Assembly (NCBI GenBank): GCA_963773835.1
Contig: CAVZCQ010000002.1
Location: 434,001 to 498,000 of the forward strand
Source of the DNA: JOPF136 sp963773835
Lineage (GTDB): Bacteria; Acidobacteriota; Terriglobia; Acidiferrales; UBA7541
Reading direction: 5' to 3'
Length of the DNA: 64,000 nt
Position numbers and translations under genes: made by a program. Within the stretch, counting starts at the first letter, position 1; the number at the start of each line of letters is the position of its first letter. The notes beneath the pieces are model-generated. The model was not told the DNA's origin, ran no database searches, and saw only the letters and a list, made by a program, of their open reading frames with translations. This document shows, piece by piece, positions 33,958 through 43,211 of the stretch.

Positions 33958-35031
33958 TCAACGCTGTGCTGCGATTCGTTGCGCCTGCCTGGTTTCTTCC
34001 ACCAATCGCCGCACGAGTTCCCCCGCCGGCAGGCTCCGCGCCCGCGCAACTCCCTGGCCCGCCCACAGGGAAAGATAACCGGCCTCCCCGCGCTCTGCCG
34101 CCGCCGTGCGCATCGGCCGCGTCAACGCATTCTGCAGGGGATACGGCAGGATAATCTCCTCCCGTCCCTCCAACTGCGCGATAAACGTGTTGACCAGGCC
34201 ACGCGCCGGCCGCCCGGAGAACACGCGCGTGATCACCGTAGTGTCGCGGCCCGCTTCCATGATGGCCCGTTTGTACGCTTCCGATGCGCCACACTCCGGA
34301 CAGGCCAGAAACGCGGTGCCGAGTTGCACCGCCGCTGCGCCCCCCGCCAGTGCCGCAGCGATGTCGCGGCCGTCCATGATTCCTCCCGATGCAATCACCG
34401 GCACGGAGCACTCGCGCACCAGCCCGCGAACCAGCTCCGCCAGCGGCACCATCGAAGCTTCAAACGAGCCCGCAAACGTGCCACGGTGCGCACCCGCCTC
34501 CGCTCCCTGCGCCACGATGCCGTCGACTCCCGCCTGCTCCAGCAGCCGCCCCTCCTGCACGGTAGTGGCCGTGCCCAGGACCAAAATTCCCTGCGCTTTC
34601 ACCCGGCGCAATGCTTCGGCATCGGGAATCCCAAACGTAAAACTGAACGCCGCAGGCCGCTCTTCCAGCACCACATCGAGCTGCGCCGGAAACGGATCGA
34701 CAGGCAGGGAGGGCACCACCGGCGCCGGCAGACCCCATTTCTGGTGAATCTCCCCCAGCAAATTCAGCATCGGACCCGCGTCGAACCCGGTCCGGCCATC
34801 CCGCCCGCCGCAGAATAGATTCAGCATGAACGGCTTCCGGGTCAGCGAACGGACTTTCCGGATGGCCTCGCGCATTTGGGTCGGCGTCATGTAGGCGGCG
34901 CCGAGCGAGCCGAGCCCGCCCACCTCGCTCACCGCCGCGGCCAGTTCCGGAGTTCCCGGGCCGCCGCCCAGTGGCGCCAGAAAAATCGGATGTTCGATCC
35001 CCAGCCGTTCGAGAAATGCACGCGGATTCAT
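33958..35031 (-). CDS. Nitronate monooxygenase / FabK-like FMN enzyme
   Basis: A 357-residue TIM-barrel flavoprotein. IEHPIFLAPLGGGPGTPELAAAVSEVGGLGSLGA, VAQGAEAGAHRGTFAGSF (the FMN phosphate and active-site His loop, where relatives read QGxEAGGHRG) and IASGGIMDGRDIAAALAGGAAAVQLGTAFLA define the family. Class I nitronate monooxygenases and FabK-type enoyl reductases look alike at this resolution, so the substrate is open. It converges on the cytochrome gene with a 68-base gap. Confidence 0.82.
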   Translation of the reverse strand: MNPRAFLERLGIEHPIFLAPLGGGPGTPELAAAVSEVGGLGSLGAAYMTPTQMREAIRKVRSLTRKPFMLNLFCGGRDGRTGFDAGPMLNLLGEIHQKWGLPAPVVPSLPVDPFPAQLDVVLEERPAAFSFTFGIPDAEALRRVKAQGILVLGTATTVQEGRLLEQAGVDGIVAQGAEAGAHRGTFAGSFEASMVPLAELVRGLVRECSVPVIASGGIMDGRDIAAALAGGAAAVQLGTAFLACPECGASEAYKRAIMEAGRDTTVITRVFSGRPARGLVNTFIAQLEGREEIILPYPLQNALTRPMRTAAAERGEAGYLSLWAGQGVARARSLPAGELVRRLVEETRQAQRIAAQR

Positions 35032-35417
35032 TCGTCCCCCTCTCTCCTGCGAGACCGTCGCCCCTCGGAATTAGGATTCCCCGTGTGTCTTCCGGCTACA
35101 AGGCGATATGGGCGCGCGGGCTCCTTGTACCGGCCAATTTGCGCTGCCTCAGTGCAGAAGGCGGTTCTGCGGCGAAACGAACGTGGCCCTCCACGAATAT
35201 ACCGCCTGAAACGTCGCCAACAGTCCCCCAGCCGGCTTTTTTCCCCGCCGCGTCAGACCGAATGGTAATGTGCTCTCATTTCTGATATGTATTCTGCGCG
35301 GTACCCGCCGGGACGAAGCGGTCCCGGCGTCCGCTGCAGCGTCAGGGGAAACTCCGGCCCCGGTGGCGTAGCCTCCACCAGCATCCGCGACAAGCGGGCA
35401 AAGAAAGAGGAACGAGA
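35032..35417 (+). other. Non-coding gap with a 9-bp hairpin in the likely leader of the lut genes
   Basis: A 386-bp divergent gap. It holds a perfect stem, CGCCGGGAC (35306-35314) pairing with GTCCCGGCG (35321-35329) over the loop GAAGCG, about 90 bases before the LutC start. An AT-richer patch around 35271-35295 (ATTTCTGATATGTATTCTG) could be the promoter. No gene is seen. Confidence 0.45.
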
Positions 35418-35960
35418 GTGGCGGCACCAGCCCAGACCTCGCTGATTGATCTCTTCGTCGCTCGCGCTACGGAAGCCGCCGCGAAGGTCGAGCGCATTCC
35501 CCGTTCCCCGGCGGAAGTCCGCGCCGCCATCGCTCGCGCCACTGAAGGCGCGCGCACCCTGGTGGTCGCCGACGGCGACCTTCTCCCCGCCGACATTTTT
35601 TCCGCCGCCCGCTCCCTTCCCGGCGTCATCTCCAAACCCACCGACGATCAGCTCTCGACCGCCGACGCCGGCATCACGGAAGCCTTCGCCGGTATCGCCC
35701 GCAGCGGTTCGATCTGCATCGCCATGGGCCCGCCTCTGCGCGCCACCGCCAGCCTCCTCATGCCCCTGCACGTGGCGTTGCTCCCGGCGGATCGCATCGT
35801 CTCCCGCCCGCGGGATCTCTTCGAACCGGACGGAATCGGGGCAGAAGCGATGCGGCGCAATCTCGTTCTGGTCACTGGCCCCAGCGCCACCGCGGACATG
35901 GGACCTCTCGTCCGCGGCGTCCACGGCCCGCATCGCCTGCACATTCTGGTGCTGGAATAG
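35418..35960 (+). CDS. lutC: LUD-domain protein LutC
   Basis: A 180-residue LutC/YkgG-type subunit of the L-lactate oxidation complex. The LUD fold is visible in GARTLVVADGDLLPADIF, DAGITEAFAGIARSGSICIAMGPP and PADRIVSRPRDLF. It starts at GTG 35418 after AGAGG. Two bases separate it from the LutB-LutA fusion, with which it must form a complex. The N-terminus is shorter than that of Bacillus LutC. Confidence 0.8.
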   Translation: MAAPAQTSLIDLFVARATEAAAKVERIPRSPAEVRAAIARATEGARTLVVADGDLLPADIFSAARSLPGVISKPTDDQLSTADAGITEAFAGIARSGSICIAMGPPLRATASLLMPLHVALLPADRIVSRPRDLFEPDGIGAEAMRRNLVLVTGPSATADMGPLVRGVHGPHRLHILVLE

Positions 35961-35962
35961 CC

Positions 35963-38239
35963 ATGGCCGCGCCCCCAACTCCCGCGAACCAGTTTGATTC
36001 GCCGCGCGCCGTGGCCAATAAGAGCGACAAGCGCGCCCTGCTCCGCGCCATTCGCATGGCCCTGGGCATTGAAAGCGCCGCCGTGCGCCGCAACACGCAG
36101 AACTTCAATCGCAACCGCTACCGGGAGGCCGCCGCGCTCTCCGATTACGACGCGCTCAAAGACGAAGCGCGCGCCATCAAAGAGCGCGCCATCAACAATC
36201 TGCCCGACCTGCTGATGACGCTCGAGGGCGCCATCCGCGCCCGCGGCGGCAATTTCTATTTGGCGTCCACGGCCGCCGATGCCTGCCGCTACGTTCTGGG
36301 CGTCTGCCAGTCCCACGGCGCGAAGCTGATGGTGAAAGGAAAGAGCATCACCAGCGAGGAGATCCGCCTGAACCACACCCTACAGGCCACAGGCATCGAG
36401 GTGGCCGAAAGCGACTTGGCCGAATTCATCCTGCAAGTAGCCGACGAGCAGCCCTCCCACAACGTCGCCCCCGCCATGCACTACAGCACGGAGCGCATTT
36501 CCGCCCTCTTCAAGCGCAAATTCTCCACCACCGAGCCGCTCGAGACCGGCGAGGAGCTCACCAAATTCGCACGCGGCCGACTGCGCCAGAAGTTTTTGAA
36601 TGCCGATGTCGGGTTCACCGGCGCCAACCTGATTGCCGCGGACACCGGCACCATCATGCTCGTCGAGAGCGAGGGCAATATCCGCATGTCCTCGTTGCTC
36701 CCGCCGGTGCACATCGCCCTGGCCGGCGTGGAGAAAGTGATTCCCGCGCAGAGCGAAATGGGCATTTTTCTCGAGTTGCTGCCGCTGTCCTTCAATGGAA
36801 AACTCACCTCCTACACCAGCTTTATTCGCCCGCCGCTCGACGATCCCCCTTTTGCCCTCTCCGGCCGCCCGCGCAAGAGGCGCGAATTCCACCTCGTTCT
36901 GATCGACAACGGCCGGATGAAGATGCGCCAGGACCCCGCGCTCCAGGAGGCGCTCTACTGCATCCGCTGCAGCGCCTGCATGAATTCCTGCGCCAATTTC
37001 CAGACCGTCGGCGGACACGCCTTTGGCGGTGAGACCTATTCCGGCGGCATCGGCGGCGCCTGGGAAGCCGGGACCGGCCCGCTCGAAAAGGCGCGCTTCT
37101 CCGAGCTCTGCACCGGCTGCTCGCGCTGCGTCAACAATTGCCCCGTGCGCATCGATATTCCCTGGCTCAACGAAGTGCTCCGCGACCGCCTGAACCGCGC
37201 CAGCGCCGGCTCCCCGCTCTCGTCCTTTCTCGGCCTAGCTGCCGGCGTCCGCGGCGACGACCGGCGCGCCTCGGCCCAAAAGATTTTCTTTGCCAACTAT
37301 CACTGGTTCGCAAAATGGGGTGCGCGGTCCCGTGGCTTCTCCAACGGGCTGATGCGCAACCCCCTGGCACGGCGCCTGATGCAGTCGCTCGTGGGCGTGG
37401 ACGCCCGCCGCGATTTGCCGCCGTTCCCCGCACGCACCCTCGTCCGGGCCGCCCGCGAGTTGCCCGCTCCCGCGCGCACCGGCACGCGCGCTAAGGCCGT
37501 CCTGTTTGCCGACGTCTACACCAACTACGGCCTTCCGGAGCGCGGCCTCGCAACACTGAAGGTGCTGCGGGCGCTCGGCGTGGACGTGGTCGTGAGTGAT
37601 ACGATGCCCGAAGGCCGCGCCGCTCTCTCCCAGGGCATGATTTCCACCGCGCGGAGGCATGCCCGCCGCACCGCGGATATGCTCGGGCCCTACCTGGACC
37701 AGGGTCGTGACGTCATTGTCGTCGAGCCCAGCGCCCTGGCTATCTTCCGCCGCGACTATAATCACCTGCTCGTCGGCGCCGCCCGCTTCGATCTTCTCCG
37801 CGAGCGCAGCTTCGAACCCCTCGAATATGTCGCGCTCCTGATTGCAAAATCGGAGCGTCCTGCCCGCGATTTCTTCGACTTCGCGCGCTCGCCCGTTGGA
37901 CCGCGCCTCTTTTATCACCCCCACTGCCAGCAGAAGACGCTCGGCTGCGCCGCCCCTACGGAATCGTTGCTGCGCGATATCGGATTCGACGTGGCCACTT
38001 CCAGCGTGGAGTGCTGCGGGATGGCCGGAAGTTTCGGCTACAAAAAGGAATACTACGAGATGAGTATGGCCGTCGCCGCGGACCTTTACGCGCAGGTCGA
38101 AGCTGCCGAACAGCCTTCCGCGGGGGGGCCTAGAGCCATCGTGGCCAGCGGCACCTCCTGCACCGAACAGTTCCACGCCGCTCTCGCTCGTCCCATCCTG
38201 CACCCCATCGAGCTCCTCGCCTCCATCCTAAAGGCATGA
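35963..38239 (+). CDS. LutB-LutA fusion: LUD domain, two 4Fe-4S clusters and CCG domain
   Basis: A 758-residue protein. Residues 1-320 form the LUD domain of LutB (DVGFTGANLIAADTGTIMLVESEGN). Two ferredoxin clusters follow at CIRCSACMNSC (about 333) and CTGCSRCVNNCPVRI (about 383). Residues 490-758 are LutA-like, with one intact CCG motif (VECCGMAGSFGYKKEYYE, about 683); the first LutA CCG is degenerate (ADVYTNYG, lacking Cys). LutA and LutB are separate in Bacillus, so the fusion fixes their stoichiometry. With LutC it would oxidise L-lactate to pyruvate at the membrane. Confidence 0.83.
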   Translation: MAAPPTPANQFDSPRAVANKSDKRALLRAIRMALGIESAAVRRNTQNFNRNRYREAAALSDYDALKDEARAIKERAINNLPDLLMTLEGAIRARGGNFYLASTAADACRYVLGVCQSHGAKLMVKGKSITSEEIRLNHTLQATGIEVAESDLAEFILQVADEQPSHNVAPAMHYSTERISALFKRKFSTTEPLETGEELTKFARGRLRQKFLNADVGFTGANLIAADTGTIMLVESEGNIRMSSLLPPVHIALAGVEKVIPAQSEMGIFLELLPLSFNGKLTSYTSFIRPPLDDPPFALSGRPRKRREFHLVLIDNGRMKMRQDPALQEALYCIRCSACMNSCANFQTVGGHAFGGETYSGGIGGAWEAGTGPLEKARFSELCTGCSRCVNNCPVRIDIPWLNEVLRDRLNRASAGSPLSSFLGLAAGVRGDDRRASAQKIFFANYHWFAKWGARSRGFSNGLMRNPLARRLMQSLVGVDARRDLPPFPARTLVRAARELPAPARTGTRAKAVLFADVYTNYGLPERGLATLKVLRALGVDVVVSDTMPEGRAALSQGMISTARRHARRTADMLGPYLDQGRDVIVVEPSALAIFRRDYNHLLVGAARFDLLRERSFEPLEYVALLIAKSERPARDFFDFARSPVGPRLFYHPHCQQKTLGCAAPTESLLRDIGFDVATSSVECCGMAGSFGYKKEYYEMSMAVAADLYAQVEAAEQPSAGGPRAIVASGTSCTEQFHAALARPILHPIELLASILKA

Positions 38240-38323
38240 CGCACGGCTGCTTGAGGGTGTTGATGCAGTCGGCATGATTCTGCGTGGTGCGTTGCTGTCC
38301 TCGATTCGTGCTACAGTTTTCCC

Positions 38324-38569
38324 ATGAAAATCACGGTTAGAATTCCCGATGAGTTCGCGGCGCAGGCCAAGGCACGAGGGGTGCGGGTCGAGGCTTACAT
38401 CGAAGAGATTCTCGCCCACCAGTTAGGAGAGCAGCCCTCTCCCGTTCATCAGCCACGCACTGCCGGAGAGATCCGCGCCTGGCTGGACTCGTTGGCGCAG
38501 TTTTCTGAAAAAATTCCTCCCCTGCCGGAAACCATCTCCCGCGAATGGATTTATCAGGGTCACGCCTAA
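38324..38569 (+). CDS. vapB: VapB-type antitoxin
   Basis: An 81-residue protein with an N-terminal ribbon-helix-helix-like start (MKITVRIPDEFAAQAKARGVRVEAYIEEILAHQL) and a C-terminal tail (TISREWIYQGHA) of the kind that threads into a PIN toxin. The toxin ATG begins directly after its TAA. TACAGT lies only seven bases before the ATG, so the transcript may have a very short leader or none. The family is assigned mainly from the partner. Confidence 0.68.
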   Translation: MKITVRIPDEFAAQAKARGVRVEAYIEEILAHQLGEQPSPVHQPRTAGEIRAWLDSLAQFSEKIPPLPETISREWIYQGHA

Positions 38570-39016
38570 ATGGCAATTGCGACGTGTCTGGTGGATACGA
38601 ATATCCTCCTGCGCCTGACGCGACGTTCCGATCCTCAGCACAAATTGGTGGACGCAGCTCTGGCCCGGCTCGCGGAGCAAACTACGATTCTCTATTTCAC
38701 TCAGCAGAATATCGCCGAACTATGGAACGTAATGAAACGACCGGTGGGTAAGAATGGGTTCGGCCTGACGCCCGCCGAGGCGGAACGCGAGGTACGCAGG
38801 ATGGAAGCCGGCATGAGCCTACTGCCGGACAGCGAGGCTGTGTACAGAGAATGGCGCAGGATTGTCTTGCAGCATAACGTTTCCGGAGTTCATGTACACG
38901 ACGCGCGTTTGGCTGCCTCGATGTATGTCCACGGCGTCGGCCATATCCTCACCCTGAAAGTAGAGGACTTTCGCAGGTTCCCACGGCTCACTCCTGTTCA
39001 TCCTGAATCGGTTTAG
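38570..39016 (+). CDS. vapC: VapC-type PIN-domain ribonuclease toxin
   Basis: A 148-residue PIN protein. The acidic Mg-binding residues are Asp9 (LVDTNILLR), Glu in NIAELWNVMKR (about 46), Asp in VHDARLAASMY (about 107) and Asp in KVEDFRRF (about 130). VapC toxins cut tRNA or rRNA and are held in check by VapB. It converges on glcF with a four-base overlap of the two coding ends, so the module sits snugly between two lactate/glycolate gene sets. Confidence 0.85.
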   Translation: MAIATCLVDTNILLRLTRRSDPQHKLVDAALARLAEQTTILYFTQQNIAELWNVMKRPVGKNGFGLTPAEAEREVRRMEAGMSLLPDSEAVYREWRRIVLQHNVSGVHVHDARLAASMYVHGVGHILTLKVEDFRRFPRLTPVHPESV

Positions 39017-40353
39017 GAGTGTTGCGGGGACACGCCGCGTATGGACGCGTCCAGCAGTTCAATCGTGTGGAGCACGGGGAGCCGATTACCGGAGCGGTCG
39101 AGCGCCGTACGGAGTTGAAGCAGGCAGCCCGGATTCCCGGATACCACTACGTCCGGCTTCAGCGCCGCCAAATTCTGCGCTTTCCGGTCGCCCAGTTCCG
39201 CCGCGGCCTCCGGCTGCACCAGATTGTAGATTCCCGCGGAACCGCAGCACACCGCCGCCTCCGGAATCTCCATTAATTCAAGCTGCGGAATGCGAGCCAG
39301 CAGCGCGCGCGGCTGCGTGCGCACCCCCTGCGCGTGCTGCAGGTGGCAGGCGTCGTGATAGGCCACCCGCATCTTCAAAGGGTTGCGCGTGGCGCGCGGC
39401 TCCAGTTCGGCCAGAAACTCCGAGACGTCTTTGCATTTTGCAGCGAACTCGCGGGCCCGCGCGGCGTATTTCGGGTCGTCGCGAAGCAGGTAGCCGTACT
39501 CCTTCATCGTCGAGCCGCATCCCGCTGCGTTCACCACGATGGTGTCCACCTTCGCCCGTTCGAACGCTTCAATGGTCCGCCGCGCCCGCTCCAGCGCCTG
39601 CTCCTCTTCTCCCGCGTGGACCAGCAGCGCCCCGCAGCACCCCTGCTCCGCCGGCGCTACCACCTCGCATCCCTCCGCCGCCAGCACGCGCGCCGTAGCC
39701 GCGTTCACCTGCGGGAAGAACACGCTCTGCACGCACCCCGTCAGCATTCCCACTCGATGCCGCCGCTCTCCCCGTGCCGGGGTAATCTCCGCCACGGCCT
39801 CGCGCTTTCCGAGCCGCGGCAGCAGCGACTCCATCGATCGTAAAGTTTTCGGCAGCAGCTTCAGGAGTCCCGTTTTTCGCGCCACCGCTTGCAGGCCCAC
39901 CGCCTGGTACAACCGCACGGGTGCCAGCAACGCCCGCAGTCGCCCGGGATTCGTAAACGTGCTGAAAATCATGCGCCGGTACAACCGCGCAGCCGCCGAG
40001 CGCGGGTAATTGCGTTCAATCTGCGCCCGCGTGGCTTCAATCAGTTTCCCGTAGTCCACACCGGAGGGGCACGCCGTCATGCACGCCATGCATCCCAGAC
40101 ACGCGTCCAGGTGGCCCACCCAGGTGTCGTTCAGCTTCGCGGTGCCTTCCGACGCCATCTGCATCAGGTAAATGCGGCCGCGCGGCGAGTCCATTTCCTC
40201 ATGCCACAGCACGTAAGTGGGACATACGGGCAGGCAGAAGCCGCAGTGTACGCATTTGTGGATGATGTCCAGGGCGGGCGGATGATGGGCGTCGAACGCC
40301 CCGCCCTGCGGGGCCGGGCGTGCCCCCTGGCCGATTTCCGGAGCCACAGCCAT
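39013..40353 (-). CDS. glcF: Glycolate oxidase iron-sulfur subunit
   Basis: A 446-residue Fe-S subunit. Two 4Fe-4S motifs near the N-terminus (CVHCGFCLPVCPTY and CLGCMACMTACPSG) and two CCG domains (GCCGALLVHAGEEEQA and VCCGSAGIYNLVQPE) are the full set. Its ATG shares one base with the glcE stop (TGATG), showing translational coupling; the longer upstream frame lies in glcE. It carries electrons from GlcD/GlcE flavins to the quinone pool. Confidence 0.92.
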   Translation of the reverse strand: MAVAPEIGQGARPAPQGGAFDAHHPPALDIIHKCVHCGFCLPVCPTYVLWHEEMDSPRGRIYLMQMASEGTAKLNDTWVGHLDACLGCMACMTACPSGVDYGKLIEATRAQIERNYPRSAAARLYRRMIFSTFTNPGRLRALLAPVRLYQAVGLQAVARKTGLLKLLPKTLRSMESLLPRLGKREAVAEITPARGERRHRVGMLTGCVQSVFFPQVNAATARVLAAEGCEVVAPAEQGCCGALLVHAGEEEQALERARRTIEAFERAKVDTIVVNAAGCGSTMKEYGYLLRDDPKYAARAREFAAKCKDVSEFLAELEPRATRNPLKMRVAYHDACHLQHAQGVRTQPRALLARIPQLELMEIPEAAVCCGSAGIYNLVQPEAAAELGDRKAQNLAALKPDVVVSGNPGCLLQLRTALDRSGNRLPVLHTIELLDASIRGVSPQHS

Positions 40354-41654
40354 CAGATGCCTCCGACGAACCGGCCGGGATTCAGCGTTTCCCGGGGGTC
40401 CAATTGTTGTTTCACGCGCACCATCAGGGCAAAGGAATCGCCCGGGCTGCCCCACGCTTCCAGCGTCTCCAACCCTGCCGGACGGTGCATCACCACTAAC
40501 GATCCCGCATCCTTCTCCACCTCAGCGCGCGCGGAGAGGATGGCGTTGCGCAGCGCCTCCGGCTGCGCAGCCTCCAGACGCGCCCAGCCCAGGCCGGTGC
40601 CCTGCACGACGGCGGTCCAGTGCACGCCCGACTTTTCCCCCGCGCGGTGCACGGCTTCGCACGTTGCGGCGATTCGTGTGGGCAGCACGCTGAATTTCAC
40701 CAGGGCTGCAGCCTCCGGCCGCGTCCACAATTCCTGCCGTGCCTGCCATACCTCTGGCGAGTTTCCCGCCTCCACCGCGTAGGCCGCGAGTTTTCTGGCC
40801 GTCGCGCACTGCGCTTCGACCCCCGCCGTCGTTCCGTCGAACCGTATGTCCACTGCCGCCTGCGCGTCCTGGGTGAACCGTGCCTGCAGCCCCGTGTGCA
40901 CCAGCGCTGACGACTGCAAATCCACGATCAGCCGGTTCGCATCCGACGCGCTCCCGGCCCGGAACGTCAACGTCCGTCCGCTCCCCGCGGCTGGCAGCGG
41001 ATGCAGCCGGAACGCGGCCCGTGTGATCACTCCCAGCGTCCCCAGCGCGCCCGTGGCCAATTTCGGCAGATCATAGCCCGCAACGTTTTTCACAACTTTG
41101 CCGCCGCTCTTCGCCAGCGTGCCGTCAGCCAGGGCGAGTGTCACGCCGATAATCAGGTCGCGCAGCCCGCCAAAGCGCACCCGCAGCGTCCCGCTATCAT
41201 TTGTCGAGAGGATGCCGCCGACGGTCGCGCGTTCGGGCCACAGCGGGTCCATGGCAAGGCGCTGTCCGTGCTCCGCCAGCGCCTGTTGCAATTGCCCTAT
41301 GGTTGTGCCCGCTTCCACAATCAGGGTCATATCCGCCCAGGCATGTTCGACGATGTGATTGAGCCGCGCAGTGGAAAGGATCAGGTCCACGCGGGTGGGA
41401 CGGTTGCCCCAGCCGAGTTTCGTGCCGCCGCCCCGCGGCGCCACGGCGACCCCGGCATCGTTGGACCAGCGCAGTGCGCCGGCCAACTGCTTTTCATCTC
41501 CAGGTTCGGCCACCATGCGCGGCTGCACGCCGCAGATTGCGTCCGCCGGCGACGCCGAGCGCAGATGCTCCGGCCCCACGATCCCGCGCAGCTCGTCCCA
41601 GGCGATCTCGACGGCCGTGGCGCCCGCGCCCGCAGACGATGAGGACGGGGACAT
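40353..41654 (-). CDS. glcE: Glycolate oxidase FAD-binding subunit
   Basis: A 433-residue PCMH-type FAD protein. VAPRGGGTKLGWGNRPTRVDLILST, the PLWPERATVGGILSTNDSGTLRVRFG loop and VVKNVAGYDLPKLATGALGTLGVIT are typical GlcE segments, and LDPRETLNPGRFVGGI ends the chain as in GlcD relatives. Start 41654 overlaps the glcD stop by one base (TAATG). About 12 residues of Ser/Ala-rich N-terminus precede the fold. Confidence 0.9.
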   Translation of the reverse strand: MSPSSSSAGAGATAVEIAWDELRGIVGPEHLRSASPADAICGVQPRMVAEPGDEKQLAGALRWSNDAGVAVAPRGGGTKLGWGNRPTRVDLILSTARLNHIVEHAWADMTLIVEAGTTIGQLQQALAEHGQRLAMDPLWPERATVGGILSTNDSGTLRVRFGGLRDLIIGVTLALADGTLAKSGGKVVKNVAGYDLPKLATGALGTLGVITRAAFRLHPLPAAGSGRTLTFRAGSASDANRLIVDLQSSALVHTGLQARFTQDAQAAVDIRFDGTTAGVEAQCATARKLAAYAVEAGNSPEVWQARQELWTRPEAAALVKFSVLPTRIAATCEAVHRAGEKSGVHWTAVVQGTGLGWARLEAAQPEALRNAILSARAEVEKDAGSLVVMHRPAGLETLEAWGSPGDSFALMVRVKQQLDPRETLNPGRFVGGI

Positions 41655-43129
41655 TAGAATCGCTCCACGATCCCGGCCACCTCGAGCGGATGCGGCTCGT
41701 AACGCCCGGGCTTTTCCCCGCACAGACGCGTTCGGGGGAAGACCTTATTGGGGTTGGAGAGCTGCAAAGGATCGAAGGCGCAGCGCACCATTTGCATGGT
41801 TTCCAGGTCCGGTTCGCTGAACATTTTCGACATCATCAGTTTTTTCTCTTCGCCCACGCCGTGCTCCCCGGTAATGGAGCCGCCCGCCTCGATGCACAGC
41901 TCCAGGATGCGGATGGCCAGGGCTTCGGCCGCCTTCTCCTGGCCGGGGATTCTGGCGTCATAGAGCACCAGGGGATGCAGGTTGCCGTCGCCGGCATGGA
42001 AGACGTTGGCGACCCGGATCCCGGCCGCGGCGCTGAGCCGTTCGATCTCCTCCAGAATTCGCGGCAGCGCCGTGCGCGGGATCACTCCGTCCTGCACTAT
42101 GTAATTCGGTGCCAGGCGTCCCACGGCGGCAAAGGCAGCTTTGCGGCCTCTCCACACCAGGGCACGCTCCGCTTCGCTCTGCGCCACCCGGATTTCGCCG
42201 CCTCCGCATTTCCGGCAGATTTCGTCCACCTGCTCCATCAGCGCTTCGACCTCTGCCGTCGGGCCGTCCAGCTCCACCAGCAGCAGCCCGCCACAGTTGG
42301 GATAATTCGCGTGCACGGCGGCTTCCGCGGCCTGTATAGCGAGGTTGTCCATCATTTCGATCGCCGCCGGCACCATGCCCGCGCCGATAATGCCGCTCAC
42401 CGCGGCGCCCGCCTCGCGGGTGGTCGGAAACGCGGCGAGCAGCGTCTGGATGCACTCGGGCCGCTTCACAATCCGCAGGATGACCTTCGTGGTCACCCCC
42501 AGGGTCCCCTCCGAGCCCACGAACACGCCAGCCAGGTCGTAACCTGGCGCGTCCAGCGTGCGGCCGCCCAGGTGCACCAGGGTCCCGTCCGGCAGCACCA
42601 CCTCGATCCCCAGCACGTGCGTGGTCGTGAACCCATACTTCAGGCAGTGCGCCCCTCCGGAATTCTCCGCAACGTTTCCTCCGATGCTGCAGATCGATTG
42701 CGAGGAAGGGTCCGGCGCGTAAAAGAATCCCTGGGGCGAGACCCGCCCGGTCACGTCCAGATTGATCACTCCCGGTTCCACCACCACCCGCGCGTTGGGC
42801 AGATCCACTTCCAGGATGCGGTTCATCCGCGCCGTGCTGATCACGATGCCGTTTTCCACCGGCAGCGCTCCGCCGCTCAATCCTGTTCCCGAGCCCCGCG
42901 CCACAAACGGCATGCGCTCGCGGTGGCACACCCGCACGATGGCCTGTACATGCTCTGCGGATTCCGGCAGCAGCACCGCCAGCGGCATTACACGGAAATT
43001 CGTCAGACCGTCGCACTCGTAGGTGTGAAGTTGTTCTGCGGAGGTGATGAGCCCGCGGTCCCCGACGATCGAGCGGAACTCTTGCAGGATTCGCGCGTCC
43101 ACGGTTTTGTTGTCCCCTTCGGAACGCAC
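41654..43129 (-). CDS. glcD: Glycolate oxidase catalytic FAD subunit
   Basis: A 491-residue flavoprotein oxidising glycolate (often also D-lactate). The FAD domain shows VARGSGTGLSGGALPVENGIVIST and SQSICSIGGNVAENSGGAHCLKYG; the C-domain has NVFHAGDGNLHPLVLYD and GSITGEHGVGEEKK, which supply metal- and substrate-binding His/Glu. It starts at GTG 43129. It lies 82 bases after lldP in a minus-strand run lldP-glcD-glcE-glcF, so uptake and oxidation of 2-hydroxyacids are expressed together. Confidence 0.93.
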   Translation of the reverse strand: MRSEGDNKTVDARILQEFRSIVGDRGLITSAEQLHTYECDGLTNFRVMPLAVLLPESAEHVQAIVRVCHRERMPFVARGSGTGLSGGALPVENGIVISTARMNRILEVDLPNARVVVEPGVINLDVTGRVSPQGFFYAPDPSSQSICSIGGNVAENSGGAHCLKYGFTTTHVLGIEVVLPDGTLVHLGGRTLDAPGYDLAGVFVGSEGTLGVTTKVILRIVKRPECIQTLLAAFPTTREAGAAVSGIIGAGMVPAAIEMMDNLAIQAAEAAVHANYPNCGGLLLVELDGPTAEVEALMEQVDEICRKCGGGEIRVAQSEAERALVWRGRKAAFAAVGRLAPNYIVQDGVIPRTALPRILEEIERLSAAAGIRVANVFHAGDGNLHPLVLYDARIPGQEKAAEALAIRILELCIEAGGSITGEHGVGEEKKLMMSKMFSEPDLETMQMVRCAFDPLQLSNPNKVFPRTRLCGEKPGRYEPHPLEVAGIVERF

Positions 43130-43143
43130 ACGCAGTTACCGTT

Positions 43144-43179
43144 GTAGAGGCATCCCGCATAGCGGGAGCGTGCCCCTAC
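43144..43179. repeat. Imperfect inverted repeat related to the dispersed palindrome
   Basis: Outer arms GTAGAGGCA and TGCCCCTAC (one mismatch) surround an inner ATCCCGC-ATA-GCGGGAG stem. The outer arm matches the end of the 28-bp palindrome at 11533. It lies in the lldP-glcD gap and could thin the transcript between the two genes. Confidence 0.6.
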
Positions 43180-43211
43180 ATCCACGGCGTCCTGCGTAGC
43201 AGCATGCCGTA

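Noticed and set aside
38324..39016. VapBC as part of a larger mobile island
   Set aside because: No integrase, direct repeats or composition shift were seen around it; it is listed simply as a toxin-antitoxin pair.
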